NCBI GenBank assembly: GCA_025699025.1 | Contig: JAILWJ010000002.1 | Span: 1-64,000, forward strand | DNA: 64,000 nt | Direction of reading: 5' to 3' | DNA from: Nitrosarchaeum sp. | GTDB lineage: Archaea; Thermoproteota; Nitrososphaeria; Nitrososphaerales; Nitrosopumilaceae | Shown here: positions 49,723-58,467 of the stretch, piece after piece | Layout: the number at the start of each line of letters is the position of its first letter | Numbering within the stretch: position 1 is the stretch's first letter | Notes under the pieces: model-generated | Database searches by the model: none | Told to the model about the DNA's origin: nothing | What the model saw: only the letters and a program-made list of their open reading frames with translations | Program-made: the position numbers and the translations under genes

Positions 49723-49813
49723 TGTCTACCTTCTTTTTTTCATTATTGGTAGACATTATCAGTGTTCACAAAACACGGTTTAGGTTACTAGACCAAGGCT
49801 AATGTCATAGCCA
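49723..49813 (-). promoter_or_regulatory. Probable fluoride riboswitch (crcB motif) with SD-sequestering hairpin
   Basis: On the minus strand a P1-like stem GGCU/AGCC (49812-49797) holds the loop UAUGACAU. An AAACC segment precedes a second stem GUGUU/AACAC, then UGAUAAUGUCUACC (49761-49748). GACAUU in the first loop and AAUGUC downstream are exact complements and form the pseudoknot of the fluoride aptamer. An inserted segment lies between P1 and AAACC. Downstream, UGUCUACC can instead pair with GGUAGACA just before the AUG, hiding the AAGGU ribosome-binding region. This supports fluoride-dependent translation of crcB. Confidence 0.8.
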
Positions 49814-49827
49814 GTATGGATAACGTA

Positions 49828-49844
49828 CCTATGATTTTTATAGG
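49828..49844. promoter_or_regulatory. Shared divergent promoter of crcB and DUF1059 gene
   Basis: CCTAT-GATTTTT-ATAGG is an inverted repeat. Read leftward, TATAAAAA (49842-49835) places the crcB start near 49812, at the 5' edge of the riboswitch. Read rightward, the same AT-rich core lies about 28 nt before ATG 49867, fitting a leaderless DUF1059 message. Confidence 0.55.
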
Positions 49845-49866
49845 TTTGTTATTTTTGCGAGATTAG

Positions 49867-50061
49867 ATGACTATTAAACTACGATGCGAAGACTACGGTT
49901 TTGAGTGCGATTTTGTTCTTGAAGGCGAAAAAAACGTCAGCATATTAGAACAATTAAGAAAACATTTTGAAGATGAACATGGAATTGATTATACAACTGA
50001 GGCAGTTACTCAGATGATTATGAATCGTGGTCATTCTTTAGAATCAATCAGAAAAGATTAA
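49867..50061 (+). CDS. DUF1059 family small protein (second copy)
   Basis: 64 residues. The N-terminus TIKLRCEDYGFECDFVLEG contains the paired Cys of DUF1059, and HFEDEHGIDY supplies His residues that could complete a metal site. A helical end (MIMNRGHSLESIRKD) follows. The gene is divergent from crcB and appears leaderless. It is related in plan to the 58-residue member at 35406. Function unknown. The following 50062-50231 is AT-rich with a TATA-like CTTTTATC before the tfb start. Confidence 0.8.
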   Translation: MTIKLRCEDYGFECDFVLEGEKNVSILEQLRKHFEDEHGIDYTTEAVTQMIMNRGHSLESIRKD

Positions 50062-50231
50062 TCTGTTTTAGATTTTTAATTTTTTAACATTTAATACAAT
50101 GTATGTCGTAAGATAGTTAGTAAGGTTTCAAATTAATAATAAGGAATTTTTCGTCTTCAAGGTTACAAGTTAATTCCAAATTTGCCTATTACAAACTCCT
50201 TTTATCTGATAATTACTATTATGAGTTAGTA

Positions 50232-51164
50232 GTGATAAATTATTCTAATGATTATGATGTAAAGTGTCAGCTCGATACTTGCAAAACCTACCCTGTCATT
50301 ACAGATTCTGAAAGAGGAGAAATGTTTTGCGGGGGATGCGGGTTGGTTCTAGTGCAAAACATATCTGATGTTTCACATGAAAACACTGGTTTTACTCAAG
50401 AAGAATATATGAAAGAGACAAGGACAGGTCCTGCAACTTCATTAACAATGCATGACAAAGGACTATCTACAGTAATAGGGATTGACAAGGATTCCACAGG
50501 CAAGGCATTATCAAGTAAAACAAAATATGAATTTAACAGGCTCAGAACTTGGGATCAGAGAAGCAAATCAAGAAAAACCGCAACTCTAAGCAAGGCATTT
50601 ACATTATTGCATGGAATGAAAACAAAGCTTGGAGTTCCTGATAATGTTGTCGAAAGTGCCGCCTATATCTACAGAAAAGCAGTATCTGCAAGGCTTACAC
50701 GTGGAAGAACTATGGCTTCGTTGGTTTCAGCTGCACTGTATGCTGCATGTAGGGAGAATAACATTCCAAGGACTTTGGATGATGTTGCAGCTGCAGGAAA
50801 TATTGAAAGACGTATTTTGTCCAGAGACTTGAGAACAATAATCAAAAAATTGGGATTAAGCCTAAAACAATACGATACAACATCTTTCATATCAAAGATT
50901 TCAAACAACATGAATTTCAAAGAAAAGACCAAGCGGGACGCATTTGACATTCTTAAGAGATGTGAAGACAAGAGAATTACTGCAGGAAAACATCCTGTTG
51001 CACAAGCTGCTGCATCACTGTATATAGCATGTATACTAAATGGAGAAAAAATAAGTCAAAAGAAATTTTCTGTGGAATCAGGAGTCAGCGATGTAACAAT
51101 CAGAAACAGAGCCATTCTGATTAAAAAAACTCTCAATATTTTAGGGGATGAATATGAGTTATAG
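50232..51164 (+). CDS. tfb: Transcription initiation factor TFB (second, divergent copy)
   Basis: 310 residues from GTG at 50232. The zinc ribbon is altered: C-x4-C (CQLDTC) and CGGC rather than two CxxC pairs. The B-linker region (NTGFTQEEYMKETRTGPATS) and both cyclin folds are present (LTRGRTMASLVSAALYAACR and ITAGKHPVAQAAASLYIACI), with a final helix-turn-helix (KFSVESGVSDVTIRNRAILI). Several TFB variants are common in thaumarchaea and may direct different promoter sets. Its end overlaps a small Cys-rich ORF. Confidence 0.93.
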   Translation: MINYSNDYDVKCQLDTCKTYPVITDSERGEMFCGGCGLVLVQNISDVSHENTGFTQEEYMKETRTGPATSLTMHDKGLSTVIGIDKDSTGKALSSKTKYEFNRLRTWDQRSKSRKTATLSKAFTLLHGMKTKLGVPDNVVESAAYIYRKAVSARLTRGRTMASLVSAALYAACRENNIPRTLDDVAAAGNIERRILSRDLRTIIKKLGLSLKQYDTTSFISKISNNMNFKEKTKRDAFDILKRCEDKRITAGKHPVAQAAASLYIACILNGEKISQKKFSVESGVSDVTIRNRAILIKKTLNILGDEYEL

Positions 51165-51273
51165 CCAAATTCATTGTGATTGTGGCATGTGTAATCACAC
51201 ACCAGATCTAGAATGTATAAAAAAAGAATGCAGATGTTGTTTTAATTTTCATATCAGATCAGGTACGGATTAA
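51154..51273 (+). CDS. Small Cys-rich ORF, 39 residues
   Basis: A complete frame from ATG at 51154 (another in-frame ATG at 51148) to TAA at 51271. Its start lies inside the last codons of the second tfb in a different frame. The peptide has seven cysteines: CDCGMC near residue 8, one in LECIKK, then CRCC, plus two His. That density is hard to explain by chance and suggests a zinc or Fe-S site. Translational coupling to tfb is possible. Confidence 0.6.
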   Translation: MSYSQIHCDCGMCNHTPDLECIKKECRCCFNFHIRSGTD

Positions 51274-51312
51274 TTTTAAAAATTAATTCCAAGTAAAAAT
51301 AAGATGGATTAC

Positions 51313-51699
51313 TTAGTTCATCTTATTTACTAAATTCATAATTACTCTAATTTGTTCCATAGTAATTTTATATAATTTTTCTATTTGTTCATACAGTTTA
51401 ACAATCTCTAATTCAAGTTTTGATTTTTCTTTTTGTAAATCCAAAATTTGATCTTGAAGTTGCAAGTTCTGAGATTTGAGATTGGCATTCTCTTTTGTTA
51501 ATCTTTGAATTTTTTCTGATTCTGATTCTTCTGGAAATGGTTCTGGGATTGGCTCTGGTTCTGGTAATTTTATTGGCTCTGGTTCTGGTATAGGCTCAGG
51601 AATTCTTGGTGGTTCTGGTTCCTGTCTAACTTCTTGTGAAAAACTGTAATCAAAACCGATCAACAATAAAAATAAACTAAGGAAAATTATCTTTTTCAT
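51313..51699 (-). CDS. Exported Pro/Glu-rich coiled-coil protein
   Basis: 128 residues. A signal peptide ends near residue 21 (DYSFSQEV). Residues about 24-58 are a PEP-type repeat (PEPPRIPEPIPEPEPIKLPE) that should be extended and stiff, as in wall-spanning linkers. Residues 60-128 form a heptad-rich coiled coil (LTKENANLKSQNLQLQDQIL, then LVNKMN). It may connect envelope layers or multimerise outside the cell. No membrane anchor is evident. Confidence 0.65.
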   Translation of the reverse strand: MKKIIFLSLFLLLIGFDYSFSQEVRQEPEPPRIPEPIPEPEPIKLPEPEPIPEPFPEESESEKIQRLTKENANLKSQNLQLQDQILDLQKEKSKLELEIVKLYEQIEKLYKITMEQIRVIMNLVNKMN

Positions 51700-51767
51700 A
51701 TCTCTAATAATAAAACAGGTTTTTTGTATATGAATATGATTATCGATTTTTAAAATGATTTGAAAAA

Positions 51768-51986
51768 TTATTTAAAGAAATCAAATTCTTGATCTCTTTT
51801 TTGTTTTGGTAGATCTTCCATAACAGCTTGAACTACTTCATTATGGTTGTATGTGAGATGTCTAAGAAATTTTGCAGATTCATCAGCTCTTGTCTTTGCA
51901 TCGGCAAATAGCATTTCTGGACTACTTAATGCATTCATCATTGTGTTGCATTCTCTACACGGTTCAAAATCAAGATACAGCTTCAT
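51768..51986 (-). CDS. Small protein with CxxC motif, unknown
   Basis: 72 residues with CREC near residue 10 and a charged helical body (DAKTRADESAKFLRHLTYNH, then LPKQKRDQEFDFFK). No signal or membrane segment is present. It sits downstream of cdc48 on the same strand with a gap of 29 bp, so it may be the last gene of the hsp20-cdc48 transcript. Metal binding by two cysteines plus His residues is possible. Confidence 0.6.
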   Translation of the reverse strand: MKLYLDFEPCRECNTMMNALSSPEMLFADAKTRADESAKFLRHLTYNHNEVVQAVMEDLPKQKRDQEFDFFK

Positions 51987-52015
51987 ATTCCAAGTTCTTT
52001 GTCTTAGTATTTAGA

Positions 52016-54154
52016 CTATTTTATAGAGTGTGTCATTGGTGTCTCTTTCTTTATTGGCTTAATCTTCTCAATAGCATCAAGAAGATCCTGTTGAGAAATC
52101 CTTATGTCTTTGACATTTTGAGATTTGCCTCTAACATATCTCTTCAAGGATGCAATTGCTGCTCTATTTGCAATCGCTGCAATTTCAGCTCCACTGAATC
52201 CATTTGTCAATTCAACAATTTTAGAAACATCAACGTCTTCTGCAAGTGGTTTCTTTTGAGTATGAATCTTAAAGATATGCTCTCTTCCTTTTGCATCTGG
52301 TTTTGGGACTTCGATTATTCTGTCAAATCTCCCAGGTCTTAGGAGGGCTTCATCAACTATGTCTAGCCTATTTGTAGCGCCAATTATCAGTACATTGTGA
52401 AGTTCTTCAAGACCATCTATTTCAGTAAGGATTTGTGAAACCACGTTTTCTGATACATGAGATGAATCACTTCCGCTTCTTCGTGGTACAAGCGCATCAA
52501 TCTCATCAAAGAAGATTATACATGGTGCGACTTGGCGTGCCTTTCTAAAAATTTCCCTTACACCCTTTTCGGATTCTCCTACCCATTTTGAGAGTAATTC
52601 TGGTCCTTTAACGCTGATAAAGTTCGACTCGGTCATTTTTGCTAATGCCTTTGCAATCAATGTTTTACCAGTTCCTGGAGGTCCGTAGAGTAAAACTCCT
52701 TTTGGTGACTGAACATCAACGTATTCAAATGCCTCTTTATGTTTAATTGGCCATTCAATTGCTTCGCGTAATTCTTCTTTCAGGTCATCCAAACCCCCGA
52801 CATCATCCCAGCTTACATTTGGTATTTGTACCTGAACTTCTCTTAGTGCACTTGGTCTAACTTCTTTTAGTGCATCTCTAAAATCATCACTGGTAATCTG
52901 AATTTTCTGTAGTATCTCTGATGAGATTTTTTCTTCATCTAGATCAATCTCTGGCAATATTCTTCTTAATGATCTCATGGCTGCTTCTTTTGAAAGAACC
53001 TCTAGATCAGCTCCAACAAAGCCGTGGGTAATCTTTGAGATTTGTTTGAGATCTACTTTTTCATCTATCGGCATTCCACGTGTATGAATTGAAAGAATTT
53101 CGAATCTTCCATCCTCGTCTGGAATTCCAATTTCTATTTCTCTATCGAATCTACCAGGTCTTCTTAATGCTGGATCTATAGAATCTGGTCTGTTAGTGGC
53201 CGCAATAACAACTACTTTTCCTCTACTCTTCATCCCATCCATCAATGTCAAAAGCTGGGAAACAATTCTCTTCTCAACTTCGCCAGTTACTTCGTCTCTT
53301 TTTGGTGCAATAGAATCTATCTCATCAATGAATATGATGCTAGGAGAGTTTTCTTCTGCTTGGTTGAATATTTCCCTGATACGTTCTTCGCTTTCACCAT
53401 AGTATTTGCCCATGATTTCAGGACCACTAAGCGAGATGAAATGGGCATTTGTCTCACCGGCAACTGCCTTTGCCAACAGTGTTTTACCAGTTCCTGGAGG
53501 TCCGTAGAGTAAAACTCCTTTTGGTGCCTCCACGCCAATTTTTTCAAATAATTCAGGATGTCTCATTGGCAATTCTACCATTTCACGGATTTTTTGAACT
53601 TCATTTTTCAAACCGCCTAATTCATCATATGTGATTCTTGGAATAGATGAATCAACAACCTTTGTCATGTTGCCTAGTTTGAACATTGTTTGTTCAGTGA
53701 CTATAACTGGTTTTGCAGGTTTTGTACTAGTTACAACAAACTGAACCCTTCCCCCCATTTGGGTATTTAGAGAAATTGTGTCTCCCGTAGTAAATACATG
53801 GTTAAGATAATTGTAAATCATGTATTCTTGTAATCCATCAGCAGCAATTTTTTCAGTAGGTGATAAAATAATTTGTTCGGCATTTACAGCCTCAACAGAC
53901 TTTACTGTAATTTTATCTCCAATTCCGGCCCCAATGTTCTGTCTAGTAATCCCATCTATTTTGATTATACCTGTACCATATTCTTCAGGAGATCCTGGCC
54001 AGAGTTTTACATGTGTCTTTTTATTGTAAGTTAATTCAAGAATCTGACCCGTACTCCATTTTGTATCCTCTAAAATCTTAGGATCAACTATTGCCCTACC
54101 TCTTCCAACATGTTGTTTTGGAATTTCATCTATTTTTAAAACAGTTTCACTCAT
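52016..54154 (-). CDS. cdc48: CDC48/VCP-type AAA+ ATPase
   Basis: About 712 residues from ATG at 54154; a GGAG element 7 nt before it makes this start better than ATG at 54166. An N domain with double-psi barrel (about 1-185) precedes two AAA modules. D1 has GPPGTGKT near residue 222 and IIFIDEID near residue 277. D2 has GPPGTGKT near residue 495 and IIFFDEID near residue 550. SRH Arg residues are present ([20 protein letters not shown]). It unfolds or extracts proteins, probably feeding the proteasome. It follows hsp20 by 27 nt and is likely co-transcribed. Confidence 0.96.
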   Translation of the reverse strand: MSETVLKIDEIPKQHVGRGRAIVDPKILEDTKWSTGQILELTYNKKTHVKLWPGSPEEYGTGIIKIDGITRQNIGAGIGDKITVKSVEAVNAEQIILSPTEKIAADGLQEYMIYNYLNHVFTTGDTISLNTQMGGRVQFVVTSTKPAKPVIVTEQTMFKLGNMTKVVDSSIPRITYDELGGLKNEVQKIREMVELPMRHPELFEKIGVEAPKGVLLYGPPGTGKTLLAKAVAGETNAHFISLSGPEIMGKYYGESEERIREIFNQAEENSPSIIFIDEIDSIAPKRDEVTGEVEKRIVSQLLTLMDGMKSRGKVVVIAATNRPDSIDPALRRPGRFDREIEIGIPDEDGRFEILSIHTRGMPIDEKVDLKQISKITHGFVGADLEVLSKEAAMRSLRRILPEIDLDEEKISSEILQKIQITSDDFRDALKEVRPSALREVQVQIPNVSWDDVGGLDDLKEELREAIEWPIKHKEAFEYVDVQSPKGVLLYGPPGTGKTLIAKALAKMTESNFISVKGPELLSKWVGESEKGVREIFRKARQVAPCIIFFDEIDALVPRRSGSDSSHVSENVVSQILTEIDGLEELHNVLIIGATNRLDIVDEALLRPGRFDRIIEVPKPDAKGREHIFKIHTQKKPLAEDVDVSKIVELTNGFSGAEIAAIANRAAIASLKRYVRGKSQNVKDIRISQQDLLDAIEKIKPIKKETPMTHSIK

Positions 54155-54181
54155 TTTTTTCTCCATAAAAATTTAGGTGGA

Positions 54182-54679
54182 TTATTCTACCTCCACTGTT
54201 TTACCTTTTGGTTTTTCTTCTTGAATTAGTTTAAACACTAGTTCAAGAATCCCGTTTTTGTAGGAAGCTTTTGCAGAGTTCTCATCCACTTTGTATTGAA
54301 TTGGAACTTTTGAGTGGTATTTCTTTTCGCCTCTTTCTGCAGAAATATCTACAGTTCTATCTTGTACCACGATTTTTACATCTTTCTTTTCAACCCCGGG
54401 CATTTCTGCAACGAGTTTTACAAGATTTTCCTTTTCATTCACAATTGTATCCACAACTGGTTCCCGGATATCCGCTGATGGAAGCAATCCAGGTTTTACG
54501 TTTCCATACTCCTTTATCACAGGTTTTCCGTCAGGACCAACAGTCATGGTATAACCGTAATAGAATGGGCCAGTCGAATCTTTTACCTTGAATTCTTCAA
54601 ACACATCATCAGTATTGAAAAAACTTTGGGACATTCGTTTGAAAATTCTGTCAAATTCTTCGTCATAAAACATTGTCAT
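54182..54679 (-). CDS. Small heat shock protein, Hsp20 family, in cdc48 operon
   Basis: 165 residues from ATG at 54679 (a GTG two codons upstream is possible). The crystallin domain covers about 75-160: VKLVAEMPGVEKKDVKIVVQ, VPIQYKVDENSAKASYKNGI and LELVFKLIQEE. The N-terminal 70 residues are Phe/Tyr-rich (FDRIFKRMSQSFFNTDDVF, PFYYGYTMTVGPDG), a common oligomerisation region. It is first in the hsp20-cdc48 unit and has a palindrome between its TATA box and start, suggesting heat or stress control. Confidence 0.92.
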   Translation of the reverse strand: MTMFYDEEFDRIFKRMSQSFFNTDDVFEEFKVKDSTGPFYYGYTMTVGPDGKPVIKEYGNVKPGLLPSADIREPVVDTIVNEKENLVKLVAEMPGVEKKDVKIVVQDRTVDISAERGEKKYHSKVPIQYKVDENSAKASYKNGILELVFKLIQEEKPKGKTVEVE

Positions 54680-54695
54680 ATTCACCTATAGTATG

Positions 54696-54712
54696 TAATG
54701 TATATTACATTA
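54696..54712. promoter_or_regulatory. Palindrome TAATGTA-TAT-TACATTA before hsp20, probable operator
   Basis: A perfect 7-3-7 inverted repeat lies between the hsp20-direction TATA box (TTTATATAATG, just to the right) and the hsp20 start. ATTATATAAT at 54768-54777 and CATTA...TAATG around the divergent gene's start have related sequence, so one protein may bind both sides. The divergent ACT-domain gene at 54785 is an obvious candidate regulator. Confidence 0.5.
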
Positions 54713-54784
54713 TATAAAGATTTTGGTTAATTTGTCATTATTTTACAAAATACTATTATAAATGACATTATATAATAGTACGTA

Positions 54785-55450
54785 ATGCGTATTTTAAGCA
54801 TGTCTGTTCCTGAAGTGGTTAGAGAAATCATAACAAGAAATCGGTCAATTTATGATTGCATGAAGATGGATTTGATCAACTATACGGCATTGGCTGTTAA
54901 GATTCAACCTGAAGTTGAAAAAGTGTTAGGTAATGCAGTTAATCTAAACACGATTGTAGTGGCCATAAAACGATATGCAGATTCTTTTGAGAGTAAAGAT
55001 GAGATTAGAGATGAATCTGTCCTCAAAAACGCCAGATTGGCATTAACGGATGGAATAATGGATATCAAATTTTCGGTGAAAGATTCTGCAATGGACCCCA
55101 TGGTAATTTTAGATAAATTCTCAAAAATTACCAACAATTACGAGTTTTTCAGGCTTTCTGACTCGTTTAGATTTCTAACTGAAGATATTGATGATGTAAG
55201 ACAGATTTTTGAAAATATTCCCAACAGGGATGAGTTTTTTAGTACTGGACTTGCAAAAATTCGAATATCAATTCCAATCAACCAGAATCAGTCTGATGTT
55301 GTGTCTTATGTGGCAGAAGTATTGCATGCAAATGGGATAGAATTGGTAAATGCATTCTTCAGTCAAGACAGTATAATCATAATTTTACGTGGGACAGATG
55401 CCTCTAGAGCATACGAAATTCTTCATTCAGAGATATCCAGAGTTCGATAA
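54785..55450 (+). CDS. ACT-domain protein, possible regulator
   Basis: 221 residues. The N-terminal 70 residues are helical and look like a winged-helix type domain (VREIITRNRSIYDCMKMDLI, then NAVNLNTIVVAIKRY). The C-terminal 65 residues form an ACT fold (GLAKIRISIPINQNQSDVVS, VLHANGIELVNAFFSQDSII). ACT domains usually bind small ligands such as amino acids. It is divergent from hsp20-cdc48 with palindromes between them, so control of that operon or of itself is plausible. A TATTATAAAT about 27 nt upstream supports the start. Confidence 0.7.
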   Translation: MRILSMSVPEVVREIITRNRSIYDCMKMDLINYTALAVKIQPEVEKVLGNAVNLNTIVVAIKRYADSFESKDEIRDESVLKNARLALTDGIMDIKFSVKDSAMDPMVILDKFSKITNNYEFFRLSDSFRFLTEDIDDVRQIFENIPNRDEFFSTGLAKIRISIPINQNQSDVVSYVAEVLHANGIELVNAFFSQDSIIIILRGTDASRAYEILHSEISRVR

Positions 55451-55510
55451 ATCGCACTTTTTGTTAATTAAACTCATAGGATATATTCAGTGATTTCAAG
55501 GTAAAAGCAA

Positions 55511-56866
55511 TTGGCAAGAAATAAGAAAAAAATCCTCATTTTAGGCGGTGGTTTTGCCGGATTAGAATGTACAAGACGGTTAGAAAAATTCTTCAAGAAT
55601 GAACCAGAGATAGAAATTGTATTAGTCAGTGAAGATAATTTTTTGTTATTTACCCCAATGCTGCCTCAAGTTGCATCAGGTATGATCGAAACAAGACATA
55701 TTGTTATGCCGATTAGAGCAATAACAAAAAAAGCAATCTTTTATGAAGGTAGAGTAAAAAACATTGATCCATATGGAAAAATTGTAAATCTATGGGGAAG
55801 TGGAAACAAGAGAGGAATTTCAATTCATTATGATTTTCTAGTAGTTGCATTAGGAAGCGAGACGAATTTTTTTGGTATGAGTGATCTTGAAAAAAATGCA
55901 TATCAAATGAAGACACTCAATGATGCAGTTTTAGTAAGAAATAGAATGATAGACATGCTTGAGCAAGCGGAAAACGAAACTAATCCAATTCTTAAAAAAA
56001 GTCTTCTTACAATAGTAATTGTGGGTGGAGGTTTTGCCGGAATTGAGACCGCAGGTGAGATCATGGATCTTCTTTTGGATGTAAGAAAATACTACCCAAA
56101 TATCAAAAGAGAAGATATTCGAGTAATTGTATTAGAAGCGTTACCAAATATTTTACCTGGTTTTACAGAGAGTCTTGCAAAGTTTGCTCAGGAGAAATTA
56201 TCTAGTCATGGAATTGAAATCAAAACACAAACAGCAGTAACAAGTTTTGATGGAGATGAAGTGATGATTAAGAAGCTTGACGTGGATAAGGATGCAATAG
56301 ATTATTCTGTTGTTAGCTCAATTCAGACCAAGACTGTAATTTGGACGGCTGGAGTAACTCCAGTAAATACAATCAAAAGATCGCTTTTCAAAACAGACAA
56401 GGGAAAAATAATTGTTGATGATTTTCTTGAAGTATTAGATTTTCCAGGCGTGTTTGCAGTTGGAGATTGTGCACTGTTTCTAGATCCTAATACTCAAAGA
56501 CCATATGCGCCTACGGCTCAGATAGCAGAGGCACAAGCCAAAATAGCTGCAAATAATTTGTATGCATTGATAAAAAACAAAGAAAAAACCAAGTTTGTCT
56601 ATGAATCAAAGGGACAGATGGCAATTATAGGTAAACGTACAGGTATCGCGTCGTTTTTAGGAATGAATATTCATGGTCTCTTGGCATGGATACTGTGGAG
56701 GAACGTCTACATATCCAAAATACCCACATGGGATAAAAAATTCAGAGTGTTTCTTGATTGGGTAGCTGATATTTTGTTTGATAGAGATATTTCAAGACTG
56801 AAATTCATGAGACGTGAGCCTGAGAAAGAATACAAAGTTCTTGATGAAGTAGATGATGTGTGGTAA
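55511..56866 (+). CDS. Type II NADH dehydrogenase-like flavoprotein (NDH-2 family)
   Basis: 451 residues from TTG at 55511. FAD motif ILGGGFAGLECTRRL is near residue 9, and a second GxGxxG for NAD(H) lies near residue 171 (IVIVGGGFAGIETAGEIM). FAVGDCALFLDP near residue 315 closes the FAD site. YAPTAQIAEAQAKIAANNLY is typical of NDH-2, and the C-terminal amphipathic/hydrophobic region (MNIHGLLAWILWRNVYISKI) can dock on the membrane. It should oxidise NAD(P)H and reduce quinone without pumping protons. Related sulfide:quinone reductases are less likely. Confidence 0.85.
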   Translation: MARNKKKILILGGGFAGLECTRRLEKFFKNEPEIEIVLVSEDNFLLFTPMLPQVASGMIETRHIVMPIRAITKKAIFYEGRVKNIDPYGKIVNLWGSGNKRGISIHYDFLVVALGSETNFFGMSDLEKNAYQMKTLNDAVLVRNRMIDMLEQAENETNPILKKSLLTIVIVGGGFAGIETAGEIMDLLLDVRKYYPNIKREDIRVIVLEALPNILPGFTESLAKFAQEKLSSHGIEIKTQTAVTSFDGDEVMIKKLDVDKDAIDYSVVSSIQTKTVIWTAGVTPVNTIKRSLFKTDKGKIIVDDFLEVLDFPGVFAVGDCALFLDPNTQRPYAPTAQIAEAQAKIAANNLYALIKNKEKTKFVYESKGQMAIIGKRTGIASFLGMNIHGLLAWILWRNVYISKIPTWDKKFRVFLDWVADILFDRDISRLKFMRREPEKEYKVLDEVDDVW

Positions 56867-56871
56867 AAAAA

Positions 56872-58395
56872 TTATTTTCTCATTCTATAAACAATTACTG
56901 CAGGAGCAACAAAATACATTCCAATATTCATTGCAATAACTCCAATTCCATATGCCAACAATTCTTGTTCAGAATCAATGTCTGCATAGTTTAGAAGTGA
57001 CAAGCTGTAAAGCAGTGGTACAAGGGTAATTTTTACAGCTTCCTTGAATATAGGATTCTCACGTTCTATATCTGCAATTGCTGGAGAAAACGAATAATAC
57101 ACTTGATTAAAACCTGCCATGAATGCGGCTCCTGACTCTGTTGCAAGCAGTTTATTGTCTCGCAACTCTCTTAATTGCTGGACTTGTGTTGCCATCTCTG
57201 AACCGTATGTTGCAGTAGCAATCAGACAGCCACCGCCTTCATTGGTTGAACCAAAATCAGAGTATTGTGAATTGTCTGCCTGTTCAGATAAAATTGAAAA
57301 AGAGTTGACGGATTCTTGGAACTTGGAAAGATCATCATCAAAGTTTTCAATTCCATTACTGTATGCAAAAACATAGAATTTTTCAGGTGTTGAGATAATT
57401 ATTTCATTAAACTCTACTTGAAAAGATTCGCCATTGCTTTGAAATGTTCCTTGGGCATTCGTAACAAAAGAGTCCTTGCCATTGATCTTGGTATTTTCTT
57501 GGGAAATTATTTCAAGATTGCCAGAAGCCACAGCTTGAGCAAGTAATTCATTTTTTTCTAAAACAAACTCATCAAGGGTTTTTCCGTTTGTATCTGTTAT
57601 AGTCAATGAAATCACAGGGTTTATCAATCCATTTTTGGGTCCAACTGCAACCACATCAGGTGTGTTACTATCAGTTTTTTCAGGTTGTTGTAGCAACCAT
57701 CCTGCAGGTGCACTAAAGGTAATATCCAATGGCTGGCTCTCAAAAAGTTGGTTTCCTGAAGAAGCATTCATCGTAGATTCGACTCTTTCTGGCTCATCAA
57801 GAACAAGCAGATTTGATACTTGTGAGCGGCTAACGACTTCTGCTTTGGTAATTCTGACTTGATCAATATCAATCGGAATATCTTTGGACTTTGTTTGTAC
57901 AGATGCAATTTTGTCAAGCGTGTCAAAACTTTCTTGTGTCACAATCCTGCCAAACACAGTGTACTGTTCGTCAAGAAAATTTGAATCCTGGTGAACTATG
58001 AAGAATTGAGAACCGGCACTGTCGGGATCTGCTGCTCTTGCCATTGAGACAATGCCTCTGTTATGTTTTATGTTGTTAAATTCAGATTTGACAAGGTTTT
58101 CTGGTCCGCCTGTTCCCCAAGTACTTTCTTCAGAGTTTTTTGTATTTGGATCCCCTCCTTGAATCATAAAGTTAGGAATTATTCTATGAAACAGTGTTCC
58201 GTCGTAAAATCCACTTTCAGTTAGTTTAATGAAATTAGAAACATGGTTTGGAGCATCTTGTGGGAAAAACTCAATTGTAATGTTTCCAAGATTAGTATGA
58301 AGTACTACAAGTTTATCATCAACTTGAGCAAACGAGTAACTAGTAAATCCGATTGAAAGTAACAATAGTGTAAAAATTACAAGAGTTTCTTTCAA
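56872..58395 (-). CDS. Exported cyclophilin-type peptidyl-prolyl isomerase with CFI-box tail
   Basis: 507 residues. A signal peptide ends near residue 23 (SYSFAQVDD). A cyclophilin domain spans about 28-195 with FHRIIPNFMIQGGDP near residue 69 and FFIVHQDSNFLDEQYTVFG near residue 132. A beta domain of about 150 residues follows (SAPAGWLLQQPE, then EFNEIIISTPEKFYVFAYSN). GGGCLIATATYGSEMATQVQ near residue 389 matches the CFI-box C-terminal domain. Two hydrophobic segments end the chain, anchoring it to the membrane. It probably assists folding of surface proteins outside the cell. Confidence 0.88.
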   Translation of the reverse strand: MKETLVIFTLLLLSIGFTSYSFAQVDDKLVVLHTNLGNITIEFFPQDAPNHVSNFIKLTESGFYDGTLFHRIIPNFMIQGGDPNTKNSEESTWGTGGPENLVKSEFNNIKHNRGIVSMARAADPDSAGSQFFIVHQDSNFLDEQYTVFGRIVTQESFDTLDKIASVQTKSKDIPIDIDQVRITKAEVVSRSQVSNLLVLDEPERVESTMNASSGNQLFESQPLDITFSAPAGWLLQQPEKTDSNTPDVVAVGPKNGLINPVISLTITDTNGKTLDEFVLEKNELLAQAVASGNLEIISQENTKINGKDSFVTNAQGTFQSNGESFQVEFNEIIISTPEKFYVFAYSNGIENFDDDLSKFQESVNSFSILSEQADNSQYSDFGSTNEGGGCLIATATYGSEMATQVQQLRELRDNKLLATESGAAFMAGFNQVYYSFSPAIADIERENPIFKEAVKITLVPLLYSLSLLNYADIDSEQELLAYGIGVIAMNIGMYFVAPAVIVYRMRK

Positions 58396-58467
58396 TAAAT
58401 TTCCCTTATATGCCTCACTTAAAAGCCAATTGTATACTTTTTAACAAGTCTTTATGATTGATTGATT

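Noticed and set aside
52016-54154. CDC48 as the CdvC (Vps4) partner of the CdvB proteins
   Set aside because: It has two AAA modules and a CDC48 N domain, not the single AAA module with MIT domain of CdvC.
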